Assembly (NCBI GenBank): GCA_937908275.1
Contig: CALERA010000239.1
Coordinates: 1 to 24,742 of the forward strand
Direction: 5' to 3'
Length of the DNA stretch: 24,742 nt
Origin: an uncultured Desulfarculaceae bacterium
Lineage (GTDB): Bacteria > Desulfobacterota > Desulfarculia > Desulfarculales > Desulfarculaceae
Positions within the stretch are counted from its first letter, which is position 1, and the number at the start of each line of letters is the position of its first letter. Below the pieces are notes generated by a model. It was not told where the DNA came from, ran no database searches, and saw nothing but the letters and a program-made list of their open reading frames with translations. Below are positions 22,519-24,742 of this stretch, piece after piece. The translations under genes were made by a program, and so were the position numbers.

Positions 22519-22968
22519 GTGAACGCTCCCGGCAAACTCAAGCTGCTTTTCCTTTGCACCGGCAACTCCTGTCGCAGCCAGATGGCCGAGGGCTGGGCCA
22601 AGGCCCTGAAGTCCGACGCCGTCCAGGCCTGGTCGGCCGGGGTGGAGCCCAAGACCCTGGACCTCCGCGCGGTGCGGGTGATGGCCGAGGCCGGGGTGGA
22701 CATCTCCGGCCAGCGGGCCAAGGACGTTGCGGAGTTGGGCGGGATCGCCTTTGACTACGTGATCACCCTCTGCGATCACGCCCGGGAGTCCTGCCCCCTC
22801 TTCCCCGGCCCGGTCAAACGGGTCCACGCCGGGTTCCCCGATCCGCCCTATCTGGCCCAAGACGCCCGGGACGAGGAAGAGGCCCTGGGCCACTACCGCC
22901 GGGTGCGGGACCAGATCCGGGACTTCGTGGCCAACATCCCTGATTCGCTGGACAACCCACCGGAGTAG
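22519..22968 (+). CDS. arsC: Arsenate reductase, thioredoxin-coupled type (second copy)
   Basis: This 149-residue protein is of the same family as the upstream copy but clearly divergent. The catalytic loop is C13-T-G-N-S-C18-R19-S, which has an extra cysteine. Resolving cysteines C85 and C92 (C-D-H-A-R-E-S-C) show the classic spacing of 6 between. D108 lies in F-P-D-P. The C-terminus is extended with a D-N-P-P-E end. The start is a GTG preceded by GGGGAGGA about 7 bases upstream. The gene ends 6 bases before acr3, so reductase and exporter are translated as a pair. The two copies are likely ancient paralogues rather than a fresh duplication. Confidence 0.95.
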   Translation: MNAPGKLKLLFLCTGNSCRSQMAEGWAKALKSDAVQAWSAGVEPKTLDLRAVRVMAEAGVDISGQRAKDVAELGGIAFDYVITLCDHARESCPLFPGPVKRVHAGFPDPPYLAQDARDEEEALGHYRRVRDQIRDFVANIPDSLDNPPE

Positions 22969-22974
22969 CCAGTC

Positions 22975-24060
22975 ATGTCCACTCAGCCGCGCCTCGGCTT
23001 CCTGGACCGCTTCCTGACCCTCTGGATCTTCCTGGCCATGCTGCTGGGCGTGGTCTGGGGCTGGCTCTTTCCCGGGGTCAAGGAGGTCATCAACGCCTTC
23101 TCGGTGGGCGCCACCAACCTGCCCATCGCCATCGGCCTGATCCTGATGATGTACCCGCCCCTGGCCAAGGTGCGCTACGAGGAGCTGCCCCGGGTCTTCC
23201 GCGATTTCCGGGTGCTGGCCCTGTCCCTGGTCCAGAACTGGGTCATCGGCCCGGTGCTGATGTTCCTGCTGGCCATCAGCTTCCTGGCCGACCGTCCCGA
23301 GTACATGGTGGGCCTGATCCTGATCGGCCTGGCCCGCTGCATCGCCATGGTCATCGTCTGGAACGACCTGGCCAGCGGCGACCGCGAGTATTGCGCCGGC
23401 CTGGTGGCCTTCAACAGCATCTTCCAGGTGCTCTTCTTCTCGGTCTACGCCTGGTTCTTCATCACCTGGCTGCCGCCCCGCCTGGGGCTGGCCGGCATGG
23501 CGGTGGAGATCTCCATCGGCCAGATCGCCGAGAGCGTCTTCATCTACCTGGGCATCCCCTTCCTGGCCGGCATGCTCAGCCGGCTGCTGGGGCTCAGGCT
23601 CAAGGGCCGCCAGTGGTACGAGGAGCGCTTCGTCCCCCGCATCAGCCCCATCACCCTGGTGGCGCTGTTGTTCACCATCCTGGTGATGTTCTCGCTCAAG
23701 GGCGAGTACATCGTCCAGCTCCCCCTGGACGTGCTGCGCATCGCCCTGCCCCTGGTGATCTACTTCGTGGTGATGTTCCTGGTCTCCTTCTGGCTCTCGC
23801 GCAAGCTGCGGGCCACCTACGAGCAGGCCGCCACCCTGTCCTTCACCGCCGCCAGCAACAACTTCGAGCTGGCCATCGCGGTGGCGGTGGCGGTCTTCGG
23901 CCTTGATTCCGGCCAGGCCTTCGCGGCGGTGATCGGCCCCCTGGTGGAGGTGCCGGTGCTGATCAGCCTGGTCAACCTGGCCCTGCGCATCCGGCGCAAG
24001 CACTTCCCCCACCAGGTGGCCACCCCCAGCGGGGTCTGCCATCTCTCCTGCCGTCCCTGA
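22975..24060 (+). CDS. acr3: Arsenite efflux permease, ACR3 family
   Basis: This 361-residue, roughly ten-helix membrane protein opens with the typical F-L-D-R-F-L-T-L-W-I-F-L-A-M. The conserved cysteine C122 lies in G-L-A-R-C-I-A-M-V, and an invariant-type glutamate E325 lies in G-P-L-V-E-V-P-V-L; both positions are essential in studied ACR3 proteins. N-N-F-E-L-A-I-A at 295-302 is also characteristic. It exports As(III), probably by proton antiport. The C-terminus has a C-H-L-S-C tail (355-359), which I do not know from other members. It is the last gene of the operon, followed by a terminator. Confidence 0.96.
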   Translation: MSTQPRLGFLDRFLTLWIFLAMLLGVVWGWLFPGVKEVINAFSVGATNLPIAIGLILMMYPPLAKVRYEELPRVFRDFRVLALSLVQNWVIGPVLMFLLAISFLADRPEYMVGLILIGLARCIAMVIVWNDLASGDREYCAGLVAFNSIFQVLFFSVYAWFFITWLPPRLGLAGMAVEISIGQIAESVFIYLGIPFLAGMLSRLLGLRLKGRQWYEERFVPRISPITLVALLFTILVMFSLKGEYIVQLPLDVLRIALPLVIYFVVMFLVSFWLSRKLRATYEQAATLSFTAASNNFELAIAVAVAVFGLDSGQAFAAVIGPLVEVPVLISLVNLALRIRRKHFPHQVATPSGVCHLSCRP

Positions 24061-24088
24061 GCCGACCCGACATAATAGCCAAAAAGAA

Positions 24089-24117
24089 CGCGGCCGGGGT
24101 CTCCCACCCCGGCCGCG
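24089..24117. terminator. Terminator between the ars operon and the TRAP permease
   Basis: A perfect 11-bp stem (cgcggccgggg / ccccggccgcg) with a 7-base loop has an A-run on its left (24081-24085), which serves as a U-tract for the minus strand. It lies between two convergent genes and probably acts in both directions. Confidence 0.8.
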
Positions 24118-24141
24118 CGGCGGTTGGGGCCCGGGGAGCGC

Positions 24142-24742
24142 CTATTCCACGCTCCAACCCATGGCCCGGGGCAACCAAAGCACCGCGTCGGGCCAATAGG
24201 TGAACACGAACAGCACCCCGATCTGAATCAGCACCGTGGGCATCACCGCCTTGGAAACGTAAAGCAGGTCCTTGTTGCGCATGGCCCCGGTGATGTACAG
24301 GCTCACCCCCAGGGGTGGGGTGCAGTAGCCGATGGCCAGGTTGACGGTCATCAGCAAACCGAAGTGGACCACGTTGATCTGGTACTGCTCCAGCATGGGC
24401 AGAAAGATCGGGGTCAGGATCAGGGTGGCGCTGATGATGTCCATGAACATGCCCACCACCAGGAGCCAGAGCTGCATCACCAGGAGAAAGACCCAGGGCT
24501 GGCTGATGGAGCCCACGATCAGTTCGCTGAGCTTGGTGGGGATGTTCTCCAGGGTCAGATATTTGCCGAAGACCGTGGCCCCGGCCACGATGATCAGCAG
24601 CGTGGCGCTGGTCACCGCGCTGCTGACCATGACCTTCTTGACCTGGCTGAACCGCATGGTGCGGTGGATGAACAGCTCCACCACCAGGGCGTAGACGCAG
24701 GCCACCACCGCCGCCTCGTTGGCGGTGAAGGCCCCGCTGAAG
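24142..24742 (-). CDS. dctM: TRAP transporter large permease, DctM-like (5' end outside window)
   Basis: The visible 199 residues are the C-terminal half of a DctM-type TRAP transporter large subunit. Recognisable parts are G-A-F-T-A-N-E-A-A just inside the window edge, the M-D-I-I-S-A-T-L-I-L-T-P-I helix, and the conserved N-L-A-I-G-Y-C-T-P-P-L-G-V-S-L-Y loop. Several hydrophobic helices follow to the C-terminus. TRAP systems import organic acids with sodium and a periplasmic binding protein. The frame stays open to the window end, so an internal GTG at 24708 is not the start. The small permease and binding protein genes are not visible and would be expected upstream on this strand. Confidence 0.93.
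   Translation of the reverse strand, partial: FSGAFTANEAAVVACVYALVVELFIHRTMRFSQVKKVMVSSAVTSATLLIIVAGATVFGKYLTLENIPTKLSELIVGSISQPWVFLLVMQLWLLVVGMFMDIISATLILTPIFLPMLEQYQINVVHFGLLMTVNLAIGYCTPPLGVSLYITGAMRNKDLLYVSKAVMPTVLIQIGVLFVFTYWPDAVLWLPRAMGWSVE

Overview
The window is GC-rich and gene-dense, with long overlapping reading frames of the usual high-GC kind. It looks like chromosomal DNA from a deltaproteobacterium (Desulfobacterota), perhaps a Desulfarculus-like sulfate reducer. This is an inference. It rests on the GAK-system XXXCH-type protein, the Fe-S and thioredoxin-rich arsenic operon, the TRAP transporter, the FtsB/TPR/EF-P grouping and the extreme GC content. No rRNA, tRNA, CRISPR array, transposase or phage gene was seen.

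Layout. 1-1002: the end of an unidentified protein with a Pro/Ala/Glu-rich tail, then an XXXCH-domain protein. 1081-7088 (minus strand): a PIN-PhoH ATPase, then a two-gene unit of a hybrid PAS sensor kinase followed by a methyl-accepting chemotaxis protein. 7369-9667 (minus): an IscR-like Rrf2 regulator with its own promoter, and an ArsR-family metal sensor controlling an SO_0444-type Cu/Zn efflux permease. 9888-13639 (plus): a cell-envelope glycan cassette of a GT2-GtrA fusion, a methyltransferase overlapping it by 14 bases, and a polytopic GT-C-like protein. 13729-16328 (minus): ftsB, a TPR protein, efp and a small MetE-like zinc methyltransferase, closely packed and read from one well-formed sigma70 promoter. 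16490-18477 (plus): a probably leaderless SAM methyltransferase, then a radical SAM protein with a long N-terminal domain.

18515-24060 (plus) is the most notable region, a ten-gene arsenic operon. It begins with a strong promoter overlapped by a dyad. The order is arsR, a fused-domain thioredoxin, an ArsP-type permease, a small thioredoxin, a very small BFD-like [2Fe-2S] ORF, a PF04060-type Fe-S protein, arsC, a STAS-domain protein, a second arsC and acr3. It joins arsenate reduction and arsenite export (ArsC plus Acr3) to a second export route (ArsP) and to a set of thiol and Fe-S redox proteins whose roles are not established. The STAS gene between the two reductases has no obvious place in arsenic chemistry. 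After a convergent terminator the window ends inside a minus-strand TRAP large permease gene.

Gene calls rest on motif and family recognition from the translated sequence. No database search was run, so names for poorly known families are given with lower confidence.
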